From assembly GCA_021802115.1 (NCBI GenBank), contig JAKABA010000246.1:1-5592 (forward strand): DNA of 5,592 nt. Direction: 5' to 3'. Both the position numbers and the translations under genes were made by a program. Shown here one piece after another: positions 4,979-5,592 of this stretch. This DNA is from a bacterium (GTDB lineage: Bacteria; Chloroflexota; Dormibacteria; UBA8260; Bog-877). Positions within the stretch are counted from its first letter, which is position 1. Each line of letters starts with the position of its first letter. The notes under the pieces are model-generated. The model was given only the letters and a program-made list of their open reading frames with translations. It ran no database searches and was not told where the DNA came from.

Positions 4979-5592
4979 TGCCGGCCACCGACTTCCCCCG
5001 CACCACGATCGCGGCCACCGTGGCCGGCACCGACAGCGGCGGTGGGGCCGGGATCCAGGCCGATCTCAAGAGCTTTGCCGCCTGCGGGGTGTACGGGGTG
5101 AGCGTCGCGGTCGCCCTCACGGCTCAGAACACCCTGGGGGTGCTGGCGGTTCACGGCCTGCCCCAGGAGTTCCTGATCGCCCAGTTCGAGGCGCTGGACC
5201 AAGACCTGCGTCCACGAGCCGTCAAGACCGGCATGCTCTTCTCTGCGGCCCACATCGCCACCGTCTGCCAGCAACTGCGCCAGCGCTCCTGGGGGCCGCT
5301 GGTGGTGGACCCGGTCATGGTGGCCAAGAGCGGGGCCAGCCTCCTGGAGCCGGACGCGGTGGCGATCATGCGAGAGCAGCTGATCCCGATGGCCCAGGTG
5401 GTGACCCCCAACTGGCCCGAGGCCGCGGCGCTGACCGGCCGGCGGGTCGAGTCGGAGGAGGAGGCCATCGCCGCCGGACAGGCGATCCTGCAGATGGGTG
5501 CGGCCGCGGTGGTGGTCAAAGGCGGTCATGCCCCCGGGCCGCCAACTGACGTGCTCGTCTCCGATCAAGGGCTGGTGCGCCTCCCGGGCGAG
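4975..5592 (+). CDS. thiD: Hydroxymethylpyrimidine/phosphomethylpyrimidine kinase ThiD (3' truncated by window)
   Basis: The frame runs from ATG 4975 to the window edge without a stop, giving 206 residues of a protein usually about 265 long. ThiD phosphorylates HMP to HMP-P and then HMP-PP, the pyrimidine substrate for thiamine phosphate synthase, in the cytoplasm. Ribokinase-fold ThiD landmarks are clear: AGTDSGGGAGIQADLKSFAA (17-36), LTAQNT (48-53, with the HMP-contacting Gln at 51), VKTGML (83-88), VVDPVMVAKSG (110-120), VTPNWPEAAALTG (143-155) and VVVKGGH (179-185). The C-terminal GTGC anion-hole motif with the catalytic residue lies beyond the window and cannot be checked. The ATG overlaps the permease stop as ATGA. 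A second ATG immediately after (4978) is an alternative start that loses one residue. There is no Shine-Dalgarno, so translation is probably coupled to the permease, putting ThiD under the same TPP riboswitch. The C-terminus could be fused to another thiamine enzyme such as TenA or ThiE; this is not visible. Confidence 0.96.
   Translation, partial: MMPATDFPRTTIAATVAGTDSGGGAGIQADLKSFAACGVYGVSVAVALTAQNTLGVLAVHGLPQEFLIAQFEALDQDLRPRAVKTGMLFSAAHIATVCQQLRQRSWGPLVVDPVMVAKSGASLLEPDAVAIMREQLIPMAQVVTPNWPEAAALTGRRVESEEEAIAAGQAILQMGAAAVVVKGGHAPGPPTDVLVSDQGLVRLPGE

Noticed and set aside
4969..5568. Minus-strand open frame opposite thiD
   Set aside because: The plus strand encodes an unmistakable ThiD over the same bases; the antisense frame is a composition artefact.
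1..5592. Mobile elements, CRISPR arrays, toxin-antitoxin or phage genes
   Set aside because: No transposase, integrase, direct-repeat array, terminal inverted repeats or phage-like gene was found. All long frames are explained by the five genes listed and their shadows.

Overview
This is a GC-rich bacterial window with strong G/C preference at third codon positions, GTG as well as ATG starts, and 4-base start/stop overlaps. It looks like Actinomycetota or a high-GC Chloroflexota-type lineage, but the sequence does not settle the phylum. No mobile element, CRISPR array, tRNA or rRNA is visible. The only stretch without coding is the divergent control region at about 3264-3502.

Left part, convergent: the 3' end of a plus-strand integral membrane protein gene (to 392) meets the end of a minus-strand MMPL/RND-superfamily transporter (418-2712). 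The two stop codons lie 25 bases apart, inside the arms of one inverted repeat (389-421). The transporter is the second gene of a two-gene operon; a MarR-family regulator (2709-3242) precedes it with a 4-base GTGA overlap. A perfect 13-base palindrome just upstream of the regulator's ATG is a likely autoregulatory operator. This half reads as a self-regulated export module.

Right part, divergent from marR: a plus-strand promoter-like -10 (TATACT, 3349-3354) leads into a clear TPP (THI-element) riboswitch (about 3376-3459). After it come a strong Shine-Dalgarno, an NCS1-family permease (3503-4978) and, overlapping by ATGA, thiD (4975 to the window edge, 3' truncated). Riboswitch plus thiD make the permease a probable transporter of the thiamine pyrimidine precursor HMP (CytX role). 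Together the two would import HMP, phosphorylate it to HMP-P and HMP-PP, and be shut down when TPP is plentiful.

The most informative new detail is in the riboswitch leader. The P3 strand of the aptamer (3388-3399) can form a 12-pair helix with the expression platform (3461-3472). The same platform segment can otherwise pair with the Shine-Dalgarno. This gives a simple, testable ON/OFF model of translational control. A second, imperfect copy of the MarR palindrome lies at the expected start of the thiamine transcript, which raises weaker, speculative cross-regulation. Nothing in the window demands a wholly new system; the families are known and the interest is in their wiring.
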